From WTFY01 sp011523795 (GTDB lineage Bacteria > Pseudomonadota > Gammaproteobacteria > UBA4575), in NCBI GenBank assembly GCA_965207475.1, contig OZ242278.1, positions 806,001 through 870,000 on the forward strand: DNA of 64,000 bases, given 5' to 3'. A program made the position numbers and the translations under genes. This document shows, piece after piece, positions 1 to 8,529 of this stretch. The notes below the pieces were generated by a model that saw only the letters and a program-made list of their open reading frames with translations, made no database searches and had not been told where the DNA came from. How positions within the stretch are numbered: the first letter of the stretch is position 1; the number at the start of each line of letters is the position of its first letter.

Positions 1-891
1 TGCGGAATCGGGCAGGATGACGAGGTCATCACGACCCCTTTCAGTTTCGCCGCAACGGCCGAGGCCGTTGCCCATGTGGGGGCTACAGCCGTATATGTCG
101 ACATTGACCCGGTCACACTCTGCATCACTGCGGAATCCATCGAACCGGCAATCAGCCCCAAGACCCGGGCTATCCTGCCTGTCCACATTTTCGGACAGGC
201 AGCCGACATGCCCGGGATCTGCGCCCTGGCCCGGCGGTATGGCCTTCAGGTAATTGAGGACTGTGCACAGTCCTTCGGTTCCCGTCTGGCCAAACAGCAT
301 ACGGGTACGTTTGGCGATGCAGGCTGTTTCAGCTTCTATCCCAGCAAAAACCTGGGAGGCTGCGGCGACGGAGGCCTGTTTGCCACGAACTCTGACGAGC
401 TGGCGGGGCAGTTCTCATTGCTGAAGAACCATGGATGCGAGACCCGTAACCGGCACCATGCAGTCGGGTGGAACAGCCGTCTCGACGAGTTGCAGGCCGT
501 GATCCTGAGGATAAAACTGAAACACATAGACCAGTTCAACCAGCAAAGGGCCCTTGCTGCCAGTCACTATGCCAGCCTGCTAGGTCCATTGCCGATACAG
601 ATTCCGCGGCAAACGGATGATCTGTCACATGTATACCACCAGTACACGATACTCAGCCAGGAACGAACAGGCATCATCGATGCACTGCAGAAACACCAGA
701 TCGGGCATGCCGTTCACTACCCGATGCCCCTGCCCCGGCAGAAAGCCTTTTCCAGCATTTCAAGGTCACACGACCTGTCGAATACGGACCGGGTGTGCAG
801 GCGATGTATATCCCTACCGATATTCCCGGAAATATCCCACTCCCAGATCGAGACCGTTGCCGACACCATCAAGCAGGTCCATGCCGGCTGA
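1..891 (+). CDS. DegT/DnrJ/EryC1/StrS sugar aminotransferase, 5' truncated by window edge
   Basis: The frame is open from base 1, so the gene begins outside the window; 296 residues are visible. This is a fold-type I PLP enzyme that transaminates nucleotide-linked keto-sugars. The DEVITTPFSF stretch and the PLP-lysine segment SFYPSKNLGG (Lys codon at 346-348) are typical of the family. It overlaps the lpxB start by 11 bases, so the two are probably co-transcribed. Known precedent: in Acidithiobacillus ferrooxidans the aminotransferase GnnB, which makes UDP-GlcNAc3N for amide-linked lipid A, is encoded beside the lpx genes. A GnnB role here is an inference from position; a WbpE-like O-antigen sugar aminotransferase is the main alternative. 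Confidence 0.9.
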   Translation, partial: CGIGQDDEVITTPFSFAATAEAVAHVGATAVYVDIDPVTLCITAESIEPAISPKTRAILPVHIFGQAADMPGICALARRYGLQVIEDCAQSFGSRLAKQHTGTFGDAGCFSFYPSKNLGGCGDGGLFATNSDELAGQFSLLKNHGCETRNRHHAVGWNSRLDELQAVILRIKLKHIDQFNQQRALAASHYASLLGPLPIQIPRQTDDLSHVYHQYTILSQERTGIIDALQKHQIGHAVHYPMPLPRQKAFSSISRSHDLSNTDRVCRRCISLPIFPEISHSQIETVADTIKQVHAG

Positions 892-2035
892 GCGCCTGTC
901 CCGGCGCGTAATGATCGTCGCCGGTGAAGCTTCGGGCGATTTGCACGGGGCCAAGCTGGTGCACGCACTGAAAAAACTGCACCCGGACATGGATTGCTAC
1001 GGTATCGGAGGCGAACGGATGCGCCAGGCCGGATTCCATAGCCTCGTCGACGTATCGGAACTGTCCGTCATCGGTCTGACCGAAGCAGTGAAACACTACC
1101 GCCGACTGCGCAAAATCCTGAACAGGATGAAAGAGGAACTGCAACTCAACAGGCCAGAGGTGCTGGTGCTCATCGACTCGCCGGACTTCAACCTGCCCCT
1201 GGCCAAGGCTGCCAGGAAACTGGGTATCAAGGTGCTCTATTACATCAGTCCGCAGATCTGGGCATGGCGCTCATCCCGTATACAGGTCATCAAGCATTGT
1301 GTAGACATGATGGCTACGGTATTTCCCTTTGAAGAAAACTTCTACAGGGATGCAGGGGTACCGGTAGCGTATGTCGGGCACCCCCTGGTTGAAGATGCCC
1401 ATGCCACGGCCGACAGGGCTGCACTGATCCGCTCCATGGGGCTGGACGCAGAAAAAAGGATCGTCGGCATCTTCCCCGGGAGCCGGGAAAGTGAAATTGA
1501 ACACAATCTACCTGTCTTGGTTCAGTCCGCCCTCGCACTCTCGAAAAGACTCGGGAACCTTCAGTTCGTGGTGCCTGTGGCCCCTACCCTGCCAGCACAT
1601 ATGGTGGAAAGGTACATTCAGCACACACCTGCAGACATCACTGCCACAAACTCCGACATATACGATGTCATTGATGCCTGCGATGCCGTCGCTGCAACCT
1701 CGGGTACGGTAACCCTTCAGGTGACACTCATGCAGACACCGATGGTGATCCTGTACAGGGTTTCACCGCTCACCTACCTGATCCTGAAAAGACTGGTGAA
1801 CTTCAGCTACGCCGGAATCGCAAACGTTATCGCCGACCGGGAGATTTGCCGGGAATTCATCCAGCATGAAGCAAGCCCTGAAAACATTGCAGGGGAACTG
1901 GAAAGGCTGCTTTCAGACCCGGCCTACACGGACAGGATGAAACGCGAGATGGGTGAAATCCGAAAGATTTTGGGTGAGAAAAACGGTTCGGTGGAGACCG
2001 CGAGGCTTGCCTTGCAGTTGATCGAGTCCGGGTGA
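881..2035 (+). CDS. lpxB: lipid-A-disaccharide synthase LpxB
   Basis: Inner-membrane-associated GT19 glycosyltransferase that joins UDP-diacylglucosamine and lipid X to form lipid A disaccharide. I start it at the ATG at 881 (MPAERLSRRVMIVAGEASGD), giving 384 residues, close to the E. coli 382; the longer open frame upstream is a shadow of the aminotransferase. Family motifs visible are GEASGDLHG near the N-terminus, SPQIWAWRSSRI, GHPLVED, FPGSRESEIEHNLP and the C-terminal ATSGTVTLQ nucleotide-binding segment. It overlaps the preceding aminotransferase by 11 bases. It faces lpxA convergently with only 9 bases between the stop codons, whereas in E. coli lpxA and lpxB run in the same direction. 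Confidence 0.97.
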   Translation: MPAERLSRRVMIVAGEASGDLHGAKLVHALKKLHPDMDCYGIGGERMRQAGFHSLVDVSELSVIGLTEAVKHYRRLRKILNRMKEELQLNRPEVLVLIDSPDFNLPLAKAARKLGIKVLYYISPQIWAWRSSRIQVIKHCVDMMATVFPFEENFYRDAGVPVAYVGHPLVEDAHATADRAALIRSMGLDAEKRIVGIFPGSRESEIEHNLPVLVQSALALSKRLGNLQFVVPVAPTLPAHMVERYIQHTPADITATNSDIYDVIDACDAVAATSGTVTLQVTLMQTPMVILYRVSPLTYLILKRLVNFSYAGIANVIADREICREFIQHEASPENIAGELERLLSDPAYTDRMKREMGEIRKILGEKNGSVETARLALQLIESG

Positions 2036-2044
2036 ATTCGGCGC

Positions 2045-2842
2045 CTACTGCACAACCCCCCTTTTGCTGGCCAGAATGAAGTCCAAAAACTTTCGCACCT
2101 CGGGATGTTCCTCGGCCAGGCTTTCCACCTGCAGGATGCTTTCTTTCCTGGATCCCTTGTTTCGGATCAGGAGCTTGTAGGACTGATGCAGGGCCTTGAT
2201 ACATGCATCCGAAAATCCCCTGCGCTGCAGCCCTTCCTTGTTGAGACCATGCGTGGTGGCAAAATTTCCAGATGCCATGACATAGGGCGGCAGGTCTTTG
2301 TTGAGGGCGGTTCCCATGGCGCAGAATGAATGTGCGCCTATACGGCAGAACTGGTGCACCAGCGTAAATCCACCCAATGTCGCAAATTCATCCACCACCA
2401 CATGTCCTGCCAGGGTCGCACCGTTGGCAAATACCGTGTCATCACTCACCGTGCAGTCATGGGCGATATGGACATAGGCCATGATCCAGTTGCGGTCCCC
2501 CACACGGGTGTACCCCTGACCATGCTCGGTACCGGTATTGATGGTCACATATTCCCGGATCGTATTGTTGTCCCCAATGATCAGTTCGCTGGGCTCACCA
2601 TGGTATTTCTTGTCCTGCGGAACCTCTCCGATGGACGAAAACTGAAAAATACGGTTTGCGGAACCGATGGTCGTGGCGCCCGTAATCACCACGTGCGGTC
2701 CTACCAAGGTGTTTTTCCCGATCCGGACCTGTGGGCCGATTATCGAATAGGGACCTACTGATACACCGGTATCCAGACGGGCATTTGGGTCAACGATCGC
2801 CGTTGCATGAACCTGGCAGCTTCTAACCCTTGCCGAAGACAT
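2045..2842 (-). CDS. lpxA: acyl-ACP--UDP-N-acetylglucosamine O-acyltransferase LpxA
   Basis: First acyltransferase of lipid A synthesis, a left-handed beta-helix trimer of hexapeptide repeats. The 265 residues align with E. coli LpxA over its length with an N-terminal offset of 3. The catalytic His is conserved as His128 in HIAHDC (E. coli His125). The residue matching E. coli Gly173, the acyl-chain ruler, is Met176 (segment HSFCAMG). In Pseudomonas aeruginosa a Met at this position selects 3-hydroxydecanoyl chains. ATG start, 8 bases after the fabZ stop, in the operon lpxD-fabZ-lpxA. Confidence 0.97.
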   Translation of the reverse strand: MSSARVRSCQVHATAIVDPNARLDTGVSVGPYSIIGPQVRIGKNTLVGPHVVITGATTIGSANRIFQFSSIGEVPQDKKYHGEPSELIIGDNNTIREYVTINTGTEHGQGYTRVGDRNWIMAYVHIAHDCTVSDDTVFANGATLAGHVVVDEFATLGGFTLVHQFCRIGAHSFCAMGTALNKDLPPYVMASGNFATTHGLNKEGLQRRGFSDACIKALHQSYKLLIRNKGSRKESILQVESLAEEHPEVRKFLDFILASKRGVVQ

Positions 2843-2850
2843 GATCTAAC

Positions 2851-3294
2851 TCACTTGGTTACCACACTCTTGAAAACGCACATCAACTCGGCTGTGGCAG
2901 CAACCTCCTTGCCGACAGAGGCCTTGACATCAAATACTCCATAGTCACGCTTGTGCCTGATCAGCCGCACATCCAGGATAAGCTGGTCTCCCGGCCCCAC
3001 CTGGCGCTTGAAACGTGCCTTGTCGATTCCCACAAACAGGTACAGGCTGTCGTCATCAGGCCGCCATTCCGGGTTGCTCAGTGCCAGCAGGCCAGCTGTC
3101 TGGGCAAGCGCCTCCAGGATCAGTACGCCCGGCATGACCGGTACCCCGGGGAAATGCCCTTGGAAAAAAGGTTCATTGTAGCTGACATTCTTCAACGCCA
3201 GGATGGACTCGCCCGTCTGGCACTCCAACACCCGGTCAACCAGCAAAAAGGGATACCTGTGCGGCAGATACTTTAAGATTTCATGAATGTTCAT
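2851..3294 (-). CDS. fabZ: 3-hydroxyacyl-[acyl-carrier-protein] dehydratase FabZ
   Basis: Cytoplasmic hotdog-fold dehydratase of fatty acid elongation. The frame stays open upstream, but family alignment places the start at the ATG at 3294 (MNIHEILKYLPHRYPFLLVD), giving 147 residues. The HRYPFLLVDR segment, the catalytic-His segment QGHFPGVPVMPGVL and the EALAQ segment are all present. The start overlaps the lpxD end by 14 bases, indicating translational coupling. Its place between lpxD and lpxA is the standard proteobacterial arrangement and lets fatty acid and lipid A synthesis share the 3-hydroxyacyl-ACP pool. Confidence 0.97.
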   Translation of the reverse strand: MNIHEILKYLPHRYPFLLVDRVLECQTGESILALKNVSYNEPFFQGHFPGVPVMPGVLILEALAQTAGLLALSNPEWRPDDDSLYLFVGIDKARFKRQVGPGDQLILDVRLIRHKRDYGVFDVKASVGKEVAATAELMCVFKSVVTK

Positions 3295-4324
3295 TGCGAT
3301 CCTGGCCAGCCTGAATGCCCTGTTCCTCAAGTTTTTTAATCCGGCTTGCGAGTTCCTCAAGTTTGCTGAACAACGCTGAATTGCGCAGCCATTTCCGGTA
3401 TGGCAAGGCTGGTGTTCCGGAAACATAGACGCCTGCTTCCCTGATTGACCGCGTCAACCGCGTCATGCCCCCGAGCTTGACGTGGTCGGCTATCTCGATA
3501 TGCCCACCGATCCCGACACCCCCCCCAATACTACAGTGCTTACCGATGACAGTACTGCCGGAAATTCCAGTACACGCAGCGATGGCTGTATGGGAGCCGA
3601 TTTTCACGTTATGTGCGACTTGGATCAGATTGTCAAGCTTTACCCCGTCCTCCAGGATCGTATCACCCAACGTGCCGCGGTCAATTGTGGTGTTGGCACC
3701 GATTTCGACATCGTTGCCAATCTGGACCCCTCCCAGCTGCGGGACCTTGAACCATTTGGTGCCTTCGCTGGCAAGACCAAACCCGTCACTCCCGATGACT
3801 GCACCGGGATGGATGGTGACACGTGAACCAAGAACTGTCTTCCCGCACAAGGTAACCCGGTCGAGTATACGGCATCCATCACCGATCACACATGCCTTCT
3901 GAATACTGCAGTTCGGACCAACGTACGTATTATTCCCGATCACACAATCCTCATCAATGACTGCACAGGGTCCTATGGCACAGCCCTCGCCAAGCTTCGT
4001 AGTTGCCGAAACCACCGCTGTGGGATGGATGCCTGGCTCGTGTACAGGCGGGGGATTGAGCAAGCCTGCTATCCTGGCAAACACCAGGTACGGGTTATCC
4101 GTGACCAGGGCATGTGTCGGACAGTCCTGGAGGTACTCTTCCTGCAGAATGACTGCCGATGCCCGGGTCTTCTGAAGCTGCCGCTTGAGCCTTGGGTTGG
4201 CAAAAAACGTGATGGCACCAGCACCCGCATGCTGGAGACTGCCTACGTGATCGATTCTACAGTCCGGGTCACCTGCTGTCTTTGCCGCGGCAAACTCGGA
4301 CAATTTTGCAAGAGTAAACGACAC
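3281..4324 (-). CDS. lpxD: UDP-3-O-(3-hydroxyacyl)glucosamine N-acyltransferase LpxD
   Basis: Third step of lipid A synthesis: N-acylation at position 2 of UDP-3-O-acyl-glucosamine. At 347 residues it is near the E. coli 341. There is an N-terminal uridine-binding domain (about 1-100), then a left-handed beta-helix of hexapeptide repeats, then a short helical C-terminus (about 315-347, KLEELASRIKKLEEQ). The catalytic His lies in QVAHNVKIG, matching E. coli His239. It follows skp after 9 bases and overlaps fabZ, so it belongs to the bamA-skp-lpxD-fabZ-lpxA transcript. Confidence 0.97.
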   Translation of the reverse strand: MSFTLAKLSEFAAAKTAGDPDCRIDHVGSLQHAGAGAITFFANPRLKRQLQKTRASAVILQEEYLQDCPTHALVTDNPYLVFARIAGLLNPPPVHEPGIHPTAVVSATTKLGEGCAIGPCAVIDEDCVIGNNTYVGPNCSIQKACVIGDGCRILDRVTLCGKTVLGSRVTIHPGAVIGSDGFGLASEGTKWFKVPQLGGVQIGNDVEIGANTTIDRGTLGDTILEDGVKLDNLIQVAHNVKIGSHTAIAACTGISGSTVIGKHCSIGGGVGIGGHIEIADHVKLGGMTRLTRSIREAGVYVSGTPALPYRKWLRNSALFSKLEELASRIKKLEEQGIQAGQDRNEHS

Positions 4325-4333
4325 TATGCACTA

Positions 4334-4843
4334 TCACTGTTTAACTTTCCGCAGCTCCTCTAGAACCTGATTTGTCATATCAATTCGCTCGCTCGCGAAC
4401 AGCACCGGCTGGGTGACAACCAGGTCGTAGTTTTGACTCTTGGCCAGACTGGTGACCACCTCATTCACGCTTTTCTGCAGGTCACCGATCTCCTGGTTTC
4501 GCCTGATGTTGAAGTCTTCCTTGAGTTCTTCCTGCTGCCGGCTGTATTCCCTTTTCTTGTTGAGAATTTCTTTCTCAAGCTCACTGCGCCGGGTCTCCGT
4601 CATTACGGCACCATCCTTCTGCAGCGTTTCCTCGAACTTCAGGATTTCGTCCCGTACAGCTGTAAGCTTCTCATTGCGGTATGAAAATTCCTTTTCAAGG
4701 GTCTTACGTGCCGCGTCGGCCTGTGGCGATTTCTCAAGGATCTCGCCCAAGTTCACGTATCCAATCTTGGTCTCTGCCGCTGCTACAACCGGCAGCAGCA
4801 AGGCTACCGCGTAGAAAGCATGCCTGAGTAATTTAAATTCCAT
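4334..4843 (-). CDS. skp: periplasmic OmpH/Skp chaperone
   Basis: Periplasmic holdase that carries unfolded outer-membrane proteins to the Bam complex. I choose the ATG at 4843, giving 169 residues, because it yields a clean signal peptide (MEFKLLRHAFYAVALLLPVVAAA, likely cut before ETK); the longer open frame runs into bamA. After the signal come the short beta segment TKIGYVNLGEIL and the long charged coiled-coil arms (about residues 45-130), then a C-terminal YDLVVTQPVLFAS strand typical of the family. It lies between bamA and lpxD as in most gammaproteobacteria. Confidence 0.95.
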   Translation of the reverse strand: MEFKLLRHAFYAVALLLPVVAAAETKIGYVNLGEILEKSPQADAARKTLEKEFSYRNEKLTAVRDEILKFEETLQKDGAVMTETRRSELEKEILNKKREYSRQQEELKEDFNIRRNQEIGDLQKSVNEVVTSLAKSQNYDLVVTQPVLFASERIDMTNQVLEELRKVKQ

Positions 4844-4865
4844 TATTCCTGATTCTCCCAAAATA

Positions 4866-7154
4866 CTAAAAACTTGTCCCCAGATTAAACTGGAAGGACT
4901 CCTTCTCATCTCCTGACTGGTCATTAAAGGGTGTCGCGAATACCACGCTGATCCCGCCAAAGCCTGTAATCAAGTTTACACCCAATCCAACTGAACCACG
5001 CAGATCACCGGTCTCAAAGTCATCCACCTCCTCGAAAACATTCCCCGCATCGACAAACAGGCTCATGCGGGCACTGCCTGGAGAGATCAATGGCAGCGGT
5101 GGCGGAGGAAACAGCAGCTCGCTTCGGAACGTCGTCAAGAGATTCCCTCCATACGGCTCTCCCAGCGAGTCCCTCGGGCCCAGGCTGTTGCTTTCATACC
5201 CGCGCACGGTCCTGACACCACCCGCTCTGAACTTTTCAAAGAACGGCAAATCCTCACTGCTCCCATAGGCGTCACCATACCCGAACTCGCTTCCCAGCGA
5301 CAATATGAATGTCTCGCCGAGCGGAAAATAGAAGGTATTGCTGTAATTCAGCTTGTAGAATTCCAGATCGCTTCCGGGCAGCGTAAATTCCACCCCCGCA
5401 CGCTGACGGTTCCCCACATTGGGAAACAATCTTCGGTCTCGCGTATCGTGGATAAAATTGGAGGACAAGGTAAGGTTCAGGTATTCATCATCGTTGTCCT
5501 CGATAAAATCGAAAATTTCCCGCGGCGTGTTGGAGCCTGTTGTGATTTCAGTACGGGCCAGCTGCGCTAAGGCATTGATGCGGTTATTTTCGGTCAACGG
5601 CATGCCGTAGCTGATGTTCACACCAAACTGGTCGGTGTCAAAATCCGAAATGTCGGCCTCGTCCGCTTCAGTCGACACGTAGTTGAATCCAAAGCCCCTG
5701 CTCACGCCGTCAATCGTGTGATACGGATTCACGTAATTCAAGGCATACACGGTATTGACCTTGCTCGTGTTGATCGAAAACGACACGGTTTTACCGGTCC
5801 CGAGAAAATTTTCCTGGCTTACGCTCGTAGACAACACGGCACCCTGGCTGTCTGAATAACCCGCACCGACGTTGAAGCTGCCAGACAGCCTCTCCTTGAT
5901 TTCTATGTCCAGATCGACCAGGTCATCCACCCCGGGAACCCGGAGGGTCTGGAACTCTACCGATTCCACGAATGACAGCCTCTGCAGCCTGAGCCTTGAA
6001 GCTTCGATATTGGACTGTGAGTACCACCCTCCTTCCATCTGCCTGAGTTCCCGCCGGTATACTTCATCCTGGGTGATCTTGTGGCCACGGAAATTGATCC
6101 TGCGGACATACGCGCGCTTGCCCGGGTCCACGAAAATGGTGATTTTTACAGACTGGTCGTCATCGTTGATCTCGGGCACCGGATTGGCGTTGGGAAACGC
6201 GTAGCCGCGGTCACCCAGCTTCCTGAGGATTGCCTCGGTCAACTGGGATACCCTTGCACGTGAAAAGGTCTCACCAGGCGTGAAACGGATCAATTCCTTG
6301 AGCTCTTCTTCCGGCAAGACCATGTCTCCGGCCAGCTCAATTTCTTTTAGCGTGTACTGGTCTCCTTCCTCCACGTTGACGGTAATGAAAATGTCTTCCT
6401 TGTCCGGACTGAGTGACACCTGTGTAGACTTGATGTTGAACTTCAGGTAACCATGGTTCAGGTAGTGTGCCCGCAATCTCTCCAGGTCCCCCTGCAGCTT
6501 TGCCTTCGCGTAGCGGTCGCGCGTGCCAAAAAACTGATACCATGACTTGAGTCCAGACTCGAAGTCTTCAGTCAGCGCCTCTTGATCGAAGCTCGCGTTG
6601 CCCACGATCTTTACCTGCTTGATCCTTGCCACCTCACCTTCCACGATCTGGATGCTGATACCCACCCGGTTACGGGGCAGTTCGACTACCTGGGTATCGA
6701 TCTCCACGTTGTATTTGCCAAACGCAAAATACTGCTGCAGCAACTCATTTTCCAGCCGTTCAAGGACTGAACGGTTGAAAACGTGACCACTTGCAATACC
6801 GATGTCCACCAGCACCTCGGTCAACTGCTCGTCATTCATGATCTTGTTGCCGTCAAAGGTGATGCTCGCGATCCCGGGCCTTTCCTGCACCACGACGACC
6901 AGTATGTCTCCTTCACGACGCAGCGCGATATCCTTGAACAGGCCGGTCTTGTACAGCTCTCTGACAATCGGAGCAGTCTGGTCCACGTCCACCATGTCCC
7001 CTACCTTCACCGGCAAATAGGTAAACACGGTACCCGCCTCGATACGTTCCAGGCCCTCAATATGGATATCCTGAACTCGAAAGGTTTCGGCCTGAACCGG
7101 GAGGCTCGCACAGCCGAATAGGAACAGGAGGAATCCTCGCCTAAAGAAACTCAT
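4866..7154 (-). CDS. bamA: outer membrane protein assembly factor BamA
   Basis: Core Omp85 component that inserts beta-barrel proteins into the outer membrane. Its 762 residues comprise a signal peptide (MSFFRRGFLLFLFGCASLPVQA), periplasmic POTRA repeats over roughly residues 23-345, and a C-terminal 16-strand barrel ending in Phe. The loop-6 motif is seen as VRGYESNSLGPRD (E. coli VRGF). It is somewhat shorter than E. coli BamA (810), mainly in the barrel loops as far as I can judge. It lies 16 bases after rseP and is followed by its client chaperone gene skp. Confidence 0.97.
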   Translation of the reverse strand: MSFFRRGFLLFLFGCASLPVQAETFRVQDIHIEGLERIEAGTVFTYLPVKVGDMVDVDQTAPIVRELYKTGLFKDIALRREGDILVVVVQERPGIASITFDGNKIMNDEQLTEVLVDIGIASGHVFNRSVLERLENELLQQYFAFGKYNVEIDTQVVELPRNRVGISIQIVEGEVARIKQVKIVGNASFDQEALTEDFESGLKSWYQFFGTRDRYAKAKLQGDLERLRAHYLNHGYLKFNIKSTQVSLSPDKEDIFITVNVEEGDQYTLKEIELAGDMVLPEEELKELIRFTPGETFSRARVSQLTEAILRKLGDRGYAFPNANPVPEINDDDQSVKITIFVDPGKRAYVRRINFRGHKITQDEVYRRELRQMEGGWYSQSNIEASRLRLQRLSFVESVEFQTLRVPGVDDLVDLDIEIKERLSGSFNVGAGYSDSQGAVLSTSVSQENFLGTGKTVSFSINTSKVNTVYALNYVNPYHTIDGVSRGFGFNYVSTEADEADISDFDTDQFGVNISYGMPLTENNRINALAQLARTEITTGSNTPREIFDFIEDNDDEYLNLTLSSNFIHDTRDRRLFPNVGNRQRAGVEFTLPGSDLEFYKLNYSNTFYFPLGETFILSLGSEFGYGDAYGSSEDLPFFEKFRAGGVRTVRGYESNSLGPRDSLGEPYGGNLLTTFRSELLFPPPPLPLISPGSARMSLFVDAGNVFEEVDDFETGDLRGSVGLGVNLITGFGGISVVFATPFNDQSGDEKESFQFNLGTSF

Positions 7155-7170
7155 GTACTGTATTGTTATT

Positions 7171-8529
7171 CTAGTGCAGCAAACGATATATGTCGTTGTA
7201 AAAGGCCAGGCACATCAGCCCGACAAGCAGCATTATACCTAAACGCTGACCGAAGGCTTCGATCCTTTCAGACACTGCACTTCCCTTTATGATCTCGATG
7301 AGATAATAAAACAGGTGACCTCCGTCCAGCATTGGAATCGGCAGTAAGTTCAGAATGCCTATGCTGATACTGATCAGAGCCAGCGCCCCCACGAACGCAG
7401 AAATCCCGATGGCCGCAGATACACCGGCATATTCAGCGATGGTGACCGGTCCGCTGATGTTCTTCAAAGAGGCCTCTCCCTTTACCAGTCTCCACAGGAG
7501 TTTCAGGGTCAGGACCGTCACATCCCGTGTTTTCACCAGGCTCCTGGAGAAAGACTCGAACGGGCCATACCGCACAACGACCTTCTGCTGCTGAACCCGG
7601 GCCTGGTCCACGTACGGATAGGCACCTACACGGCCCACTGTTTTTCCGTCTCTCTGGTCAGGTGCGGGGGTCAATTCGAATTCAAGGCGCTGACCATCCC
7701 TCTCCACCATCATTTGAATGGGAATCCCGGTCCGATCCTGGATATACCGGACAAGGTCAGACCAGTTCTGAATCACTTGCCCATCCACGCTGACCACCCG
7801 GTCACCCTCCCGGACCCCTGCATCCATTGCGACGCCTTGTGTAATCTTCCCGAAAACCGGCTCATACGTGTAGCTCCAGGGTGTGATACCAAGCTTTTCC
7901 AGCAGATTTCCTTCCGACAGCAGTTGCCTGGTGTCGCTCAGATCCAGCGTCACCACCTTCCTCCCGGTTGCTTCGCCTTGCAGCATCGCCGTGACCTGCC
8001 CGGTCCTGAGCGCGTCACCCAGGAGCTGAATCGATGTCTGCTGCCAAGTCTTGACCGGGGTGCCTCCGACTGCCACAAATGTGTCATCGGGCCTGATATC
8101 GGACTGCCAGGCGATGCTCTGCGGTGCCACCTCACCGACCGTGGGCCTGGCTCCCTCAACGCCTATCACGAACGTCAGCCAGTATGCCAGCACGGCAAAA
8201 ATAAAGTTGAACATCGGGCCGGCCGCGACGATCGTGAACCGCTTCCAGACCGGCTGGAGATTGAAAGCGCGGTGCGCTTCTTCCTCAAGCACCTCACCTT
8301 CCCTCCCGTCGAGCATCTTCACGTAACCACCCAGCGGAATCCTCGCAAGGACGTACTCGGTTTCACCAATCTGCCGGGCAAAAACAGGTTTGCCCAGGCC
8401 CACCGAGAACCGCAGGACTTTCACCCCAAGCCTCCTGGCAACCCAGTAATGGCCGAATTCGTGGACGGTTATGATGATGCCCACCGCGATCACAAAGGCG
8501 AGTACATAACCCAGCATCTGCATCATCAA
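7171..8529 (-). CDS. rseP: site-2 zinc metalloprotease RseP
   Basis: Inner-membrane intramembrane protease that makes the second cut in the anti-sigma factor RseA, releasing sigma-E during envelope stress. It has 452 residues. The zinc site HEFGH is at residues 23-27 in the first membrane helix, the second metal motif LDGG is in IPMLDGGHLFYY near the C-terminus, and two PDZ-like domains lie between (GEVAPQSIAW... and ITQGVAMDAGVREGDRV...). The start overlaps the dxr stop by 4 bases. Location upstream of bamA fits the envelope-stress theme. Confidence 0.96.
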   Translation of the reverse strand: MMMQMLGYVLAFVIAVGIIITVHEFGHYWVARRLGVKVLRFSVGLGKPVFARQIGETEYVLARIPLGGYVKMLDGREGEVLEEEAHRAFNLQPVWKRFTIVAAGPMFNFIFAVLAYWLTFVIGVEGARPTVGEVAPQSIAWQSDIRPDDTFVAVGGTPVKTWQQTSIQLLGDALRTGQVTAMLQGEATGRKVVTLDLSDTRQLLSEGNLLEKLGITPWSYTYEPVFGKITQGVAMDAGVREGDRVVSVDGQVIQNWSDLVRYIQDRTGIPIQMMVERDGQRLEFELTPAPDQRDGKTVGRVGAYPYVDQARVQQQKVVVRYGPFESFSRSLVKTRDVTVLTLKLLWRLVKGEASLKNISGPVTIAEYAGVSAAIGISAFVGALALISISIGILNLLPIPMLDGGHLFYYLIEIIKGSAVSERIEAFGQRLGIMLLVGLMCLAFYNDIYRLLH

